Source of the DNA: TMP-24 sp046348855
Lineage (GTDB): Bacteria > Pseudomonadota > Alphaproteobacteria > Rhodobacterales > Rhodobacteraceae
Direction of reading: 5' to 3'
Assembly (NCBI GenBank): GCA_046348855.1
Contig: JAXMDK010000004.1
Location: forward strand, 115,047 to 179,046
DNA length: 64,000 nt
Every line of letters starts with the position of its first letter. Position 1 is the first letter of the stretch. The notes beneath the pieces are model-generated. The model saw nothing but the letters and a program-made list of their open reading frames with translations, did not search any database and was not told the origin of the DNA. Positions 8,192 to 17,140 of this stretch are shown here, piece by piece. The position numbers and the translations under genes are program-made.

Positions 8192-9250
8192 TCAGCCGCG
8201 CCGCGACCGGATCATGCCGGTGATTTCCTGCGTGCGGGCGAGGATCGGCCGGGCGATCACGTCGGCGCGGTCGGCCCCGTCGCCGAGGATGCGGTCGATT
8301 TCCGCCGGATCGGCCATCAGGCGCTTCATCTCGGTGGCGATGGGTGACAGTTTCGCCACCGCCAGGTCGGCCAGCGCCGGCTTGAAGATGCCGAAACCCT
8401 TGCCTTCGTATTCGGCGACCACGGCGGCCGGAGTCAGGTCGGCCAGCGCCGCATAGATGTTGACCAGGTTGCGGGCGTCCGGCCGGTCCTTCAGCCCTTC
8501 GACGGTTCCGGGCAGCGGCTCGGCGTCGGTCTTGGCCTTGCGGAACTTCTGGGCGATGGTATCGGAATCGTCGGTCAGGTTGATGCGGCTGGCGTCCGAG
8601 GGATCGGACTTCGACATCTTCCTGGTTCCGTCGCGCAAGGACATGACCCGGGTGGCCGCGCCTTCGATGACCGGCTCGGTGATCGGAAAGAAGTCCACGC
8701 CGTAGTCGTGGTTGAACTTGGTGGCGATGTCGCGGCAGAGTTCGAGATGCTGTTTCTGGTCCTCGCCCACCGGAACATGGGTGGCGTGATAGAGAAGGAT
8801 GTCGGCCGCCATCAGCGACGGATAGGCGAAGAGGCCCAGGCTTTCGGCCTCGGCGTTCTTGCCGGCGGTCTTGTCCTTCCACTGGGTCATGCGGCCCATC
8901 CAGCCCATGCGCGCCACGCAGTTGAAGATCCAGGCCAGCTCGGCGTGACCGGGCACCTGGCTCTGGTTGAAGAGGATCGAGCGTTTGGGGTCGATGCCGG
9001 CGGCGATGAAGGCCGCCGCCGCCTCTCGCGTCTGGGCGCGCAGGCGCGCGGGGTCCTGCCAGACGGTGATCGCATGCAGGTCGACCAGGCAATAGATCGT
9101 CTCGATCCCCTCGTTCTGCTTTTCGACGAAGCGTTTCAGCGCGCCAAGATAGTTGCCCAGCGTCAGCCCGCCCGACGGCTGGATGCCCGAGAAGATGCGG
9201 GGAGTGAACCGGGACTTGCCTGTGCCGGTGTGCTGGGCCGCGTCCGCCAT
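8192..9250 (-). CDS. trpS: tryptophanyl-tRNA synthetase
   Basis: 352-residue class Ic aminoacyl-tRNA synthetase that charges tRNA-Trp. HIGH-like motif TLGNYLG (residues 30-36), tryptophan/ATP pocket region VGEDQKQHLELCRDIA (161-176) and the KMSKS loop exactly KMSKS (211-215). Length is normal for bacterial TrpRS. Starts 20 bases left of a divergent region leading to a small secreted protein gene, and is followed by a strong hairpin. Confidence 0.96.
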   Translation of the reverse strand: MADAAQHTGTGKSRFTPRIFSGIQPSGGLTLGNYLGALKRFVEKQNEGIETIYCLVDLHAITVWQDPARLRAQTREAAAAFIAAGIDPKRSILFNQSQVPGHAELAWIFNCVARMGWMGRMTQWKDKTAGKNAEAESLGLFAYPSLMAADILLYHATHVPVGEDQKQHLELCRDIATKFNHDYGVDFFPITEPVIEGAATRVMSLRDGTRKMSKSDPSDASRINLTDDSDTIAQKFRKAKTDAEPLPGTVEGLKDRPDARNLVNIYAALADLTPAAVVAEYEGKGFGIFKPALADLAVAKLSPIATEMKRLMADPAEIDRILGDGADRADVIARPILARTQEITGMIRSRRG

Positions 9251-9390
9251 GAAAGACTCCGTCTGCGAAAATGCTGGTCAGATGCGCTTATCGCCCGGTC
9301 CGCGCGGCGTCAATCGGACCTTGGCCGCCGTGGCAGTTGCCGGGAATCGCCGGCTGGGGGATGCTTTGCCGGTCACGACAGGAGGTCCAC

Positions 9391-9873
9391 ATGAACGCCT
9401 GCGGCCAAGTTCCCCTGGTTCTGTCCATCGCCCTGGCCTGTTGTCAGGCGGCAGCGGCGCAGACGGTCGTCTGCCTTGACCAGCAGTCCGGGCAGGTCGA
9501 CGCCAACGCCACCCAGGCCTTTGCCGACATGCAGGGGCGGATGGATGCCGGGCTTGCCCAGGCTATGACCGGCACCTGGTACAGCGAGACGCAGTCGCCG
9601 GCGACCGGGCAGGTCAGCGCGCTTTACATGACCTATGGCCCGGACGGATCGCTGAGCTACCAGAACCGGGTCTGCGACCAGACCGGGGCCTGCAGCGACT
9701 ATCAGGGGCAGGGGGCCTGGGCGGCGCTGCCGCTTGGCGGCGGCCAGTTCAGCGGCATGCAGATGATCTCGGACCAGGGCCGGAACCAGCTGTGCAGCGG
9801 GTTCAGCGGAACCTTCGTCGACCAGACGACGATCCAGTCGGGGGCGGGTGGCGTGTCGCGCAAGGTGCGCTGA
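9391..9873 (+). CDS. small secreted protein of unknown function
   Basis: 160 residues from the ATG preceded by a strong AGGAGG site. The N-terminus (MNACGQVPLVLSIALACCQAAAAQT) is a signal peptide with probable cleavage after AAA-Q. The mature part has four cysteines (VVCLDQQ, RVCDQTGACSDY, NQLCSGF) that could form two disulfides, and a GTWYSET...LYMTYGPDGSLSYQN core resembling small periplasmic lipocalin-like barrels. I do not recognise a named family. It lies upstream of the rhomboid-like gene on the same strand, 96 bp apart. Confidence 0.75.
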   Translation: MNACGQVPLVLSIALACCQAAAAQTVVCLDQQSGQVDANATQAFADMQGRMDAGLAQAMTGTWYSETQSPATGQVSALYMTYGPDGSLSYQNRVCDQTGACSDYQGQGAWAALPLGGGQFSGMQMISDQGRNQLCSGFSGTFVDQTTIQSGAGGVSRKVR

Positions 9874-9969
9874 GCGGCGGTCCGGCGCGCGCCGCGGCTG
9901 GAAATCGGCGCTGGGCTGGCGTATCGCAGGGCACGGGGTCCGCGACACGGGCCGGCAGCGAGGCAGGCC

Positions 9970-10656
9970 ATGCGCGACGGATATCATGAATCCCCCTTCA
10001 ACCAGATTTCGCCGGTGGTCTGGCTGGTGCTGTTGCCGATGCTGGCGATGGAGATCGTACTGAACGCCGGCAACCTCGGGCTTGCCGGCGGGCCGGAGGG
10101 GGCGGGCTGGCGCATCGCCGCGATCGAGCGGTTCGCGCTGTCGCCGAAGATGCTGGGCTACATGGCCGGCAGCGGCGACTGGCGGCCTGACTATCTGATG
10201 CGGTTCGTCACCTACGGCTTTGTCCACTACAGCCTGACGCATGCGCTGATGGCGGGGGTGTTCGTCCTGGCGCTGGGCAAGATGGTCGCGGACGTGTTCC
10301 GGCCCTGGGCCTTTCTGGTCATCTTCTTCGGCTCGGAACTGGGGGGGGCGCTGGTCTATTCGCTGATCCCTGGCGTCGAGGCGCCGCTTCTGGGCGCCTA
10401 TCCGCCGGCCTACGGGCTGATCGGGGCCTTCACCTTTGTCCTGTGGGCACGGCTCGGGGCCTTGAACGCCAATCGGGCCGGGGCCTTCACGATGATCGGC
10501 GGCCTGATGGCGATCCAGTTGGTCTTTGCCGTGCTGTTCGGCGGCAACCCGGTGTGGTTCGCCGATGTCGGCGGCTTTGCCACCGGCTTCGGTCTGTCAT
10601 TCCTGGTGGCGCCGGGCGGGCCGGCGCGGATGCTGGCGCTGCTGCGGCGGCGCTAG
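9970..10656 (+). CDS. rhomboid-fold membrane protein lacking the catalytic residues (pseudoprotease)
   Basis: 228 residues with six hydrophobic segments in rhomboid order. The family landmarks are recognisable but altered. The oxyanion helix reads FVHYSLTHALMAG, retaining His86 and His91 but with Ala95 where GlpG has Asn154. The GxSG motif in TM4 reads GAYPPAYGLIGAF (142-154), so the nucleophilic Ser is absent. The TM6 AHxGG motif reads ADVGG (198-202), with Asp in place of the catalytic His. It is therefore predicted to bind membrane proteins without cutting them. GAGG-like ribosome site upstream. Most annotation pipelines would call it a rhomboid protease; that activity is unlikely. Confidence 0.8.
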   Translation: MRDGYHESPFNQISPVVWLVLLPMLAMEIVLNAGNLGLAGGPEGAGWRIAAIERFALSPKMLGYMAGSGDWRPDYLMRFVTYGFVHYSLTHALMAGVFVLALGKMVADVFRPWAFLVIFFGSELGGALVYSLIPGVEAPLLGAYPPAYGLIGAFTFVLWARLGALNANRAGAFTMIGGLMAIQLVFAVLFGGNPVWFADVGGFATGFGLSFLVAPGGPARMLALLRRR

Positions 10657-10739
10657 GCGGGCAGAGCGCCGTTTCGAGACGGATCGGCTCGGGCGGCGTG
10701 AAACCGACCCGCGATGCTTCGGATTGACGCGATCCTACT

Positions 10740-11159
10740 CTAGTTCGGCGGCGGCAGGGTGGCGAAGGCCGGCAGGGCCGGATCGACGGCATCCCAGTTC
10801 AGCCGGCGCTTGTCGTAGACCCGCACCTGCGGCGCCAGGGCCTCGGGGTTGTCGAGCGTCGGCACGGTGATCGCCACCATCCCCGCCATCGCCTCGGGCG
10901 TGGCGACGATCAGGCTGCCGCATTCGGGGCAGAAGGACCGCGCGGTCATCTTGCCGGAATCGGCCTGGATGCGGAAGGTCTTGAGCTTGCCCGTCACCTT
11001 GAACGCCGCTTCGGGATAGGCGGCGATGGTGCTGTGGCCCGAGGCGGTCGCCTTGCGGCAATGTTCGCAGTGGCAATGGCCGACGAAGGCCGGATCGCCG
11101 CTGACTTCATAGCGCACCGCCCCGCACAGGCAGCCGCCCTGCAGTTTCGTTTCAGCCAT
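10740..11159 (-). CDS. GFA / CENP-V family zinc protein
   Basis: 139 residues with the zinc-binding cysteine pattern of the glutathione-dependent formaldehyde-activating (GFA) fold: GGCLCGAVRYEVSG near the N-terminus, HCHCEHCRKATASGHS, and FCPECGSLI. Members are small enzymes or carriers linked to thiol adducts; most, like this one, have no proven substrate. Monocistronic by position, with murJ upstream on the same strand beyond a 387-bp gap. Confidence 0.88.
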   Translation of the reverse strand: MAETKLQGGCLCGAVRYEVSGDPAFVGHCHCEHCRKATASGHSTIAAYPEAAFKVTGKLKTFRIQADSGKMTARSFCPECGSLIVATPEAMAGMVAITVPTLDNPEALAPQVRVYDKRRLNWDAVDPALPAFATLPPPN

Positions 11160-11546
11160 CGCCGGCCTCCTTCGTGATGGGGAATGGCCGACAGGTTACA
11201 CCTGCCAGGCGGGTTGGCATAGCCGGTCGCGTCGGAGCAAGATCACATCCATGCGAAGCATCGCAGGCCCGCCTTCGCTGCCCGGACCGATCAGGGGACG
11301 CGCCGGTGGCGCGTCACCCGGTCCGGTTGGCCGAAGCGCAAGCGCAGGCCAAGGGGTTTCCGCATGCCGAACTTTCATGCGCGGACAGCGCCCGCCCCGG
11401 TGGGGGCGAAGCCCCCGCCGCCCGGGGGCGGGGGCTGGCCGTGCTCTGGGAGCACGGCCCGAGCAGGCTGATGCCGACCGCTAGCCGCGCGAGGCGATGG
11501 CCTCGCGCTCATTGGCCGCTGTCGATTCAAGTGATGCGACTGCGAT
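11160..11546. repeat. 387-bp gene-free stretch with three perfect hairpins
   Basis: No plausible gene. Between 11402 and 11508 it holds three inverted repeats: GGGGGC-GAA-GCCCCC (11402-11416), GGCCGTGCTC-TGG-GAGCACGGCC (11437-11459, 10-bp stem) and GCGCGAGGC-GATG-GCCTCGCGC (11487-11508, 9-bp stem). They lie 40-145 bases past the murJ stop on the minus strand, so they may terminate the glnD-murJ transcript. Clustering of three stems also fits a REP-like element. The rest (11160-11400) shows nothing I can name. Confidence 0.6.
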
Positions 11547-13091
11547 CTAGCTCCTCGCCGCCGCCGCCCCGCGGAAATCCGAAAGCCGGAAGGCCCCGGT
11601 CACGAAGGCGGCCAGCCCATAGGCGGCAAAGCCGATCAGGCACAGGAGCGTCAGCCCGACATAGCGGTGGCCGAAGGGCGTCAGCATCGCCGCCATCCGC
11701 TGTTCCGCCAGATAAAGGACCAGCCCCATCACCGCCGAGGCCAGCGCGATGCGCGGCACCCGCGCCCGCAGCCGCGTGTCGGCCCGCGCCGCCTCGCCCA
11801 TCCGCCGGCTGCCCCACCAGAGCTGCAGCGTCATCGTCCAGCCCGACAAAGTGGTGCCCAGGGCCGCGGCGATGAAGCCGACGAACGGCATCAGCCCCAG
11901 CGCCAGCGCCGCGTTGACGATCATCGAATGGATGGCGAAGTGGAAGGGCGTCCTTGTATCTTCGCGGGCGAAGTAAAGCGGTTGCAGCACCTTCTGCATG
12001 ACGAAGGCCGGCAGGCCGGCACCATAGACGGCCAGCGTCAGCGCGGTGGGGCGGGTGTCGGCGGCGGTGAATTCGCCACGCTCGAACAGGACCGAGATCA
12101 GCGGCCCCGGAATGACCATCAGCGCCACCGCCGCCGGAATCGTCAGGAACAGCGCGAATTCGGTGGCGCGCGACAGGGCATACTGGCTGCCCTTCACATC
12201 CTCGGCCTTCAGCCGGCGCGAGATGTCGGGCAGCAGCACGATACCGATGGCGATGCCGACGACGCCCAGCGGCAGCTGGTAAAGCCGGTCGGCATAGTTC
12301 AGCCAGGCGATGGCGCCGTCGAAGTGGCTGCCGACCTGGCGGCCGACCAGCAGGTTGATCTGCACCACGCCGCCGGCCAGCACCGACGGCCCGGCGATGG
12401 CCAGAAGCCGCCGCAGATCGACGGTGAAGCGCGGCCGGCGGAAGCGCAGGGGAAAGCCCATCCGCCAGGCGGCGATCCAGACGACGGCCAGCTGCAGGAA
12501 GCCGATCAGCGGCGTCGCCCAAGACAGGGTCAGGCCCATGTCCCAGCCCATGCGGTGGGCGATGGCCATCGCCGCCAGGAAGATCACGTTCAGCACCACC
12601 GGCGCCCCGGCGGCGGCGGCAAAACGGCCGCCCGCGTTCAGAAGTCCCGACAGAAGCGCGGTCAGCGAGATGAAGAAGATGTAGGGAAAGCAGATGTTGC
12701 CGTATTCGATGGCCAGGTCCAGCCGCCGGTCGCCGGCAAAGCCCGAGGCCATCGCCAGGACCAGCCCGCGCATCCCGATCATGGCGATGACGGAAAAGAT
12801 TGCCACCACCAGCGCCAGGCCGGTGAAGGCATCCTCGGCAAAGTCGCGGGCATCGCCCTCTTCTTCCAGCTTCTTGGAGAAGATCGGCACGAAGGCGGCG
12901 TTGAAGGCGCCTTCGGCGAAGAAGCGGCGGAACATGTTCGGCAGCGAGAAGGCGACGAGGAAAGCCTCGGCCATCGGCCCGGTGCCGAGGAAGTTCGCGG
13001 TCTGCACGTCGCGGGCAAAGCCGGCGATGCGGCTCAGAAGCGTCCAGGCCCCCACGGTCAGGAAGCCCCGCATCAGTCGTATCGGTTTCAT
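11547..13091 (-). CDS. murJ: lipid II flippase MurJ (MviN)
   Basis: 514-residue polytopic inner-membrane protein of the MOP superfamily that flips the peptidoglycan precursor lipid II to the periplasm. It starts MKPIRLMRGFLTVGAWTLLSRIAGFARDVQ, the conserved MurJ N-terminus with the essential Arg pair region, and shows about 14 hydrophobic segments. SLPNMFRRFFAEGAFNAAFVP (54-74) is the family signature. The start codon shares one base with the glnD stop (TGATG), so the two are translationally coupled; glnD-murJ order is typical of this lineage. Confidence 0.95.
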   Translation of the reverse strand: MKPIRLMRGFLTVGAWTLLSRIAGFARDVQTANFLGTGPMAEAFLVAFSLPNMFRRFFAEGAFNAAFVPIFSKKLEEEGDARDFAEDAFTGLALVVAIFSVIAMIGMRGLVLAMASGFAGDRRLDLAIEYGNICFPYIFFISLTALLSGLLNAGGRFAAAAGAPVVLNVIFLAAMAIAHRMGWDMGLTLSWATPLIGFLQLAVVWIAAWRMGFPLRFRRPRFTVDLRRLLAIAGPSVLAGGVVQINLLVGRQVGSHFDGAIAWLNYADRLYQLPLGVVGIAIGIVLLPDISRRLKAEDVKGSQYALSRATEFALFLTIPAAVALMVIPGPLISVLFERGEFTAADTRPTALTLAVYGAGLPAFVMQKVLQPLYFAREDTRTPFHFAIHSMIVNAALALGLMPFVGFIAAALGTTLSGWTMTLQLWWGSRRMGEAARADTRLRARVPRIALASAVMGLVLYLAEQRMAAMLTPFGHRYVGLTLLCLIGFAAYGLAAFVTGAFRLSDFRGAAAARS

Positions 13092-15883
13092 CAGCCCTCG
13101 GCCCCAGCCCGCTCGGCGCCTTCGGTGATCGCGGCGCGCAGCTTTTTCTCAAGGCTCTCCTGCTTCATCTTGGCATGGAGTTTCAAGCCGAACATGTCCT
13201 TGACGTAGAAGGAATCGACCACCTGCGCCCCGTAGGTCGCGATCACGGCGCTGGCGATGTAGATGTTGTTGGCCGCCAAGGTCCGCGTCAGGTCGTAGAG
13301 CAGGGCGGGGCGGTCGCGGGTGTCGACCTCGATGATCGTGTAGATGTCGGAGCCTTCGTTGTCGAAGGTGATATGGGTCGGAAAGCGGAACTGGCGCTCG
13401 CTTTTCTTGATCTTGTCGCGGTCCTTCAGCGCCTCGCGCGCCACCACCTCGCCCTTCAGGGTCTTTTCGATCATCTGCTTCAGGCGGGGGATGCGGGCCG
13501 GGTCGTAGGGATGGCCCTCGGCGTCCTGCACCCAGAAGATCGCGGTGGCATAGCCGTCCTTCGACGTATAGGTGCGCGCGTCCACGACGTTCGCGCCCGA
13601 CAGCGCCAGCGCCCCGGCGAGGCGCGAGAAGATGCCGGGATGGTCGGCCAGGGCAAAGCAGGCGCGGGTGGCGTCGCGGTCGTGATCGGGTTCGATGTCG
13701 ATCCTGATCTCGTCCTCGGGAATGTCGCGCAGGAGGCGCGCGAAGATCGCGTGCGCTTCGGTCGACAGGCCCTGCCAGTAGGGGTCGTAATGCCGCCCGG
13801 CTTCGCGGCGCAAATCCTTGGCGTCCCAGTCCGCCAGCCGTTCGCGCAGGGCGCGCTTGGCCTCGTCGGTGCGGTTTTCGCGGTTGAGCGTTTCCAGCCC
13901 GCCTTCCAGCGCCGCCGCCGTTTCGGCATGAAGCCGCCGCAACAGCATGGCCTTCCAGTTGTTCCAGGTGTTCGGTCCGACGCCGCGGATGTCGCAGACG
14001 GTCAGCACGGTCAGAAGGTCGAGCCGCCTGCGCGTCTTCACCACCTTGGCGAAGTCGCGCACCGTGCGCGGGTCGGAAATGTCGCGCTTCTGCGCCATGT
14101 CGGACATGAACAGGTGATAGCGCACCAGCCATTCGACGGTTTCGCTTTCCTCGGCGGTCAGGCCAAGCCGCGGGCAGACCCGCCGGGCGATCTGCGCGCC
14201 GATGATCGAATGTTCCTCGGGCCGGCCCTTGCCGATGTCGTGCAGCAAGAGCGCCACATAGAGGATCCGGCGGTTGACGCCTTCTTCCAGGATCGACGAC
14301 GACAAGGGCAGTTCCTCGATCAGTTCGCCCCGCTCGATCTGCGCCAGCGTCGAGATCGTCTGGATCGTGTGTTCGTCGACCGTGTAGTGGTGGTAGACGT
14401 TGAACTGCATCATCGCCACGATCGGCTCGAACTCGGGCAGGAAGGCGGCCAGCACCCCCAGTTCGTTCATCCGCCTCAGCGCCCGTTCGGGGTTGCCGTG
14501 CTTGAGCATCAGGTCAAGGAAGATGCGCGTCGCCTCGCGGTCCTCGCGCATCTCGTCGTCGATCAGGTCGAGGTTGGCCGACACCAGCCGCATGGCGTCG
14601 GGATGGATCAGCATGCCCGACCGCAAGCCTTCCTCGAACAGCCGCAGGAGGTTCAGCTTGTCCTTCAGGAATTCCTCGGGGTCGACGATGTTCAGCCGCC
14701 CCCGGTCGATGCGGTAGCCGGCCGGCATCTTGCGGCGGCGGCGCAGGATGCCGCTGACCACCGCCTCGCGCTTGAGGTGGCGGGCCTCCATCTCGGTCAG
14801 GAACACGCGCGTCACCTCGCCGACGCGGGTGGCGTGGCGGAAATAGTCCTGCATGAAATGTTCGACCGCGCGCCGGCCGCCCGCATCGACATAGCCCATG
14901 CGCGCCGCCACCTCGACCTGCATGTCGAACGACAGCTTTTCGACGGCGCGCCCGGCGATGCGGTGCATGTGGCAGCGCACCGCCCAGAGGAAATCCTCGG
15001 CGGCGGCGAAGTTTTCATATTCCTCGCGGCGGAAGACGCCTTCGGACACGAGGTCGGCGGCCTCGCCGACGCCGTGGATGTACTTGCCGATCCAGTAGAG
15101 CGTCTGCAGGTCGCGCAGGCCGCCCTTGCCCTCCTTGACGTTCGGCTCCAGCACATAGCGCTGCCCGCCCTGCCGCCGGTGGCGTTCGGCGCGCTCTTCG
15201 AGCTTCGCCTCGATGAAGTCCTTGCCGGTGGTGCGGAACAGGTCCTGGCTCAGCCGGTGACGCAACTCGCCCGCCAGGGCTTCGTCGCCGGTGACGAAGC
15301 GGTGCTCCAGCAGCGCGGTGCGGATCGTGTAGTCCTCGCGCCCCAGCCGCAGGCAGTCCTTCACCGTGCGCGAGGCATGGCCGACCTTCAGCTTCAGGTC
15401 CCACAGGATGTAAAGCATGGTCTCGATCACGCTTTCCGCCCAGGGGGTGATCTTCCACGGGGTCAGGAACAGAAGGTCGATGTCGGAAAAGGGCGCAAGC
15501 TCCTTGCGGCCATAGCCGCCGACGGCCAGCACGGTCAGCCGTTCGCCGGCGGTGGGGGTGGGGCGAGGGTGCAGGAGGCCGATTGCCAGGCGGAAGACCA
15601 CGCGGATGGTGGCGTCGGCCAGTTCGGCCCGGGCATGGACGGTGGCCCGCGCGGCGCGCGGATGGGCGTCGAAGGCCGCGTCGATCAGGGCGTTTTCCGT
15701 GCGCCGCGCCACCGCCAGCGCCTGCACGATCGCCTGGCGGCGGTCGCGCGGATCGGTCAGGGGGGCGACGATCGCCTGAAGCTCGGCAGCGAAACGGTCG
15801 CTGTCCAGAATCGTCGCAGCCGGCGCGGGCGGTTGCCCGGCGTCGGCTGCGATTGCGCGCGTCAGGTCAGAATCCGGCGCCAC
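13091..15883 (-). CDS. glnD: bifunctional [protein-PII] uridylyltransferase / uridylyl-removing enzyme
   Basis: 930-residue nitrogen sensor that uridylylates PII when glutamine is low and reverses this when high. Start is GTG at 15883 with GAGGAG six bases upstream; the longer frame has no ribosome site and would run deep into the upstream gene. Nucleotidyltransferase motif GGYGRKELAPFSDIDLLF (122-139) with D134/D136; HD domain with LLHDIGKGR for deuridylylation; two ACT domains near the C-terminus (around NVVDARTYTSKDG and RPALLYDLTRTLAANNIYI) for glutamine sensing. It overlaps the upstream lipoprotein gene by 17 bases and is coupled to murJ. Confidence 0.95.
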   Translation of the reverse strand: MAPDSDLTRAIAADAGQPPAPAATILDSDRFAAELQAIVAPLTDPRDRRQAIVQALAVARRTENALIDAAFDAHPRAARATVHARAELADATIRVVFRLAIGLLHPRPTPTAGERLTVLAVGGYGRKELAPFSDIDLLFLTPWKITPWAESVIETMLYILWDLKLKVGHASRTVKDCLRLGREDYTIRTALLEHRFVTGDEALAGELRHRLSQDLFRTTGKDFIEAKLEERAERHRRQGGQRYVLEPNVKEGKGGLRDLQTLYWIGKYIHGVGEAADLVSEGVFRREEYENFAAAEDFLWAVRCHMHRIAGRAVEKLSFDMQVEVAARMGYVDAGGRRAVEHFMQDYFRHATRVGEVTRVFLTEMEARHLKREAVVSGILRRRRKMPAGYRIDRGRLNIVDPEEFLKDKLNLLRLFEEGLRSGMLIHPDAMRLVSANLDLIDDEMREDREATRIFLDLMLKHGNPERALRRMNELGVLAAFLPEFEPIVAMMQFNVYHHYTVDEHTIQTISTLAQIERGELIEELPLSSSILEEGVNRRILYVALLLHDIGKGRPEEHSIIGAQIARRVCPRLGLTAEESETVEWLVRYHLFMSDMAQKRDISDPRTVRDFAKVVKTRRRLDLLTVLTVCDIRGVGPNTWNNWKAMLLRRLHAETAAALEGGLETLNRENRTDEAKRALRERLADWDAKDLRREAGRHYDPYWQGLSTEAHAIFARLLRDIPEDEIRIDIEPDHDRDATRACFALADHPGIFSRLAGALALSGANVVDARTYTSKDGYATAIFWVQDAEGHPYDPARIPRLKQMIEKTLKGEVVAREALKDRDKIKKSERQFRFPTHITFDNEGSDIYTIIEVDTRDRPALLYDLTRTLAANNIYIASAVIATYGAQVVDSFYVKDMFGLKLHAKMKQESLEKKLRAAITEGAERAGAEG

Positions 15884-17045
15884 CGAAGCTCCTCGGGGCG
15901 GGGTCGATGACCACGACCTGCCCGTTCTGGATCTGGGCGACGGCGAGGCCGCGTTCGTTGGTGCCGTCGGCGCGCAGCCGGAAGACGCCATTGACCCCGG
16001 CGAAGCCCGCGTTCTGGGTCAGGGCCGAGGCCGAGAACGGATCGGAACGGCCGGATTTCACCAGCGCGGCGACGGCGGCGATCCCGTCATAGGCAAGGCC
16101 GGCGATCGGGTGGGGCGACTGGCCGTAGGCGGCGCTGTAGCGGCTCTGGAACTGGGCGCTCAGGCCTGGATCGGGCAGGGCGAACCAGCCGCCCTGCAGG
16201 CCGGGCAGGGCCAGCGTGGCCGACGGGATGTCCCACCGGGTCAGGCCGACATACTGGATGGCCGACGGCCCCAGCCCCTGTTCCGGCAGCAGTTGCGCCA
16301 GCAGCGGCAGCGCGCCGGCGCTGTCGGCGGTCAGCATCATCGAGGTCGCACCGGACGACCTGGCGGTCGAGACGATGGTCGGGACCGCTGCGGTCACGCC
16401 GGGGCCGGTGAAGTCGTAGGGCACGGTGCCGACGATGCGCGCGCCGGCGCCGGCCGCCGCCGTCTGGATCGCGCGCTGTCCGAGGTCGCCCTGCGGGGTC
16501 TTGTCATGCACGATCAGGATGTTGCCCTTGCCCTGCCGCGCCGCATAGGACGCCAGCCGGTTGGCCGAGTTCTGGAAGGTCTGGCCGAGGATGAAGACAT
16601 TGCCGCCGGCAACGTCGGTGTTGTTCGAGAAGGACAGGACATTCAGGCCCCGGCCCTTGACCGCCAGACCGGCCGCATTGGCGGAATCGCCGAAGACCGG
16701 CCCGAGGATGATCGCCGCGCCCTCGTCGGCGGCGCGGGTGGCCATCTGCGCGGCGAGCGTCGGGTCGGAGCCCGCGTCATAGACCCTGAGGTCGATCTTG
16801 ACGCTGCCGGCGACGTCGGCCACCGCCATGTCGGCCGCCTGCTTCAGCCCGCGCGCCAGTGTTTCATCGCCGGCATTGCCGCTGCCCGAGGGCAAAAGAA
16901 GCGCCACCGGAACCGGCTTCGACGGGTCGAACGCCGGGCCGGATTCGCCCCCCGGCATCGGGCCGCAGCCGACGACCGCCGCGGTCAGCGCCGCAAGGGT
17001 GATGGTTTTCAAGGCCTTGCGGCGGGGAAGCAATGCAGGCAACAT
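15867..17045 (-). CDS. periplasmic-binding-fold lipoprotein, LpoA-like penicillin-binding protein activator
   Basis: 392 residues from ATG 17045 (AGAGGT ribosome site). Signal peptide ends in lipobox VVGC with Cys27 as probable lipidation site; the -3 Val is acceptable but not ideal. The remainder is a receptor-type periplasmic binding fold (PVALLLPSGSG..., ILGPVFGDSANAAGLAVKG, IQYVGLTRWD), as in the LpoA C-terminal domain and leucine-binding proteins. There is no N-terminal TPR part as in E. coli LpoA. In this lineage such genes sit next to rsmI-yraN, as here (divergent). Role in PBP1A activation is inferred from family and neighbourhood. Confidence 0.82.
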   Translation of the reverse strand: MLPALLPRRKALKTITLAALTAAVVGCGPMPGGESGPAFDPSKPVPVALLLPSGSGNAGDETLARGLKQAADMAVADVAGSVKIDLRVYDAGSDPTLAAQMATRAADEGAAIILGPVFGDSANAAGLAVKGRGLNVLSFSNNTDVAGGNVFILGQTFQNSANRLASYAARQGKGNILIVHDKTPQGDLGQRAIQTAAAGAGARIVGTVPYDFTGPGVTAAVPTIVSTARSSGATSMMLTADSAGALPLLAQLLPEQGLGPSAIQYVGLTRWDIPSATLALPGLQGGWFALPDPGLSAQFQSRYSAAYGQSPHPIAGLAYDGIAAVAALVKSGRSDPFSASALTQNAGFAGVNGVFRLRADGTNERGLAVAQIQNGQVVVIDPAPRSFGGAGF

Positions 17046-17140
17046 GGGCGGACCTCTTCGCGGGGCACAGGAAAACAACCAGCGCGACGGTAAGCGGTTC
17101 GCCGCGGGAAGTAAACGCATCAGCAGCGAAGGAGAGCCGC

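Noticed and set aside
11667..13208. 513-residue plus-strand open frame over murJ
   Set aside because: Gln/His/Arg-rich antisense translation without family signatures.
13175..15910. 911-residue plus-strand open frame over glnD
   Set aside because: Exact antisense of a well-supported gene with intact catalytic motifs; composition typical of a reverse-strand shadow.
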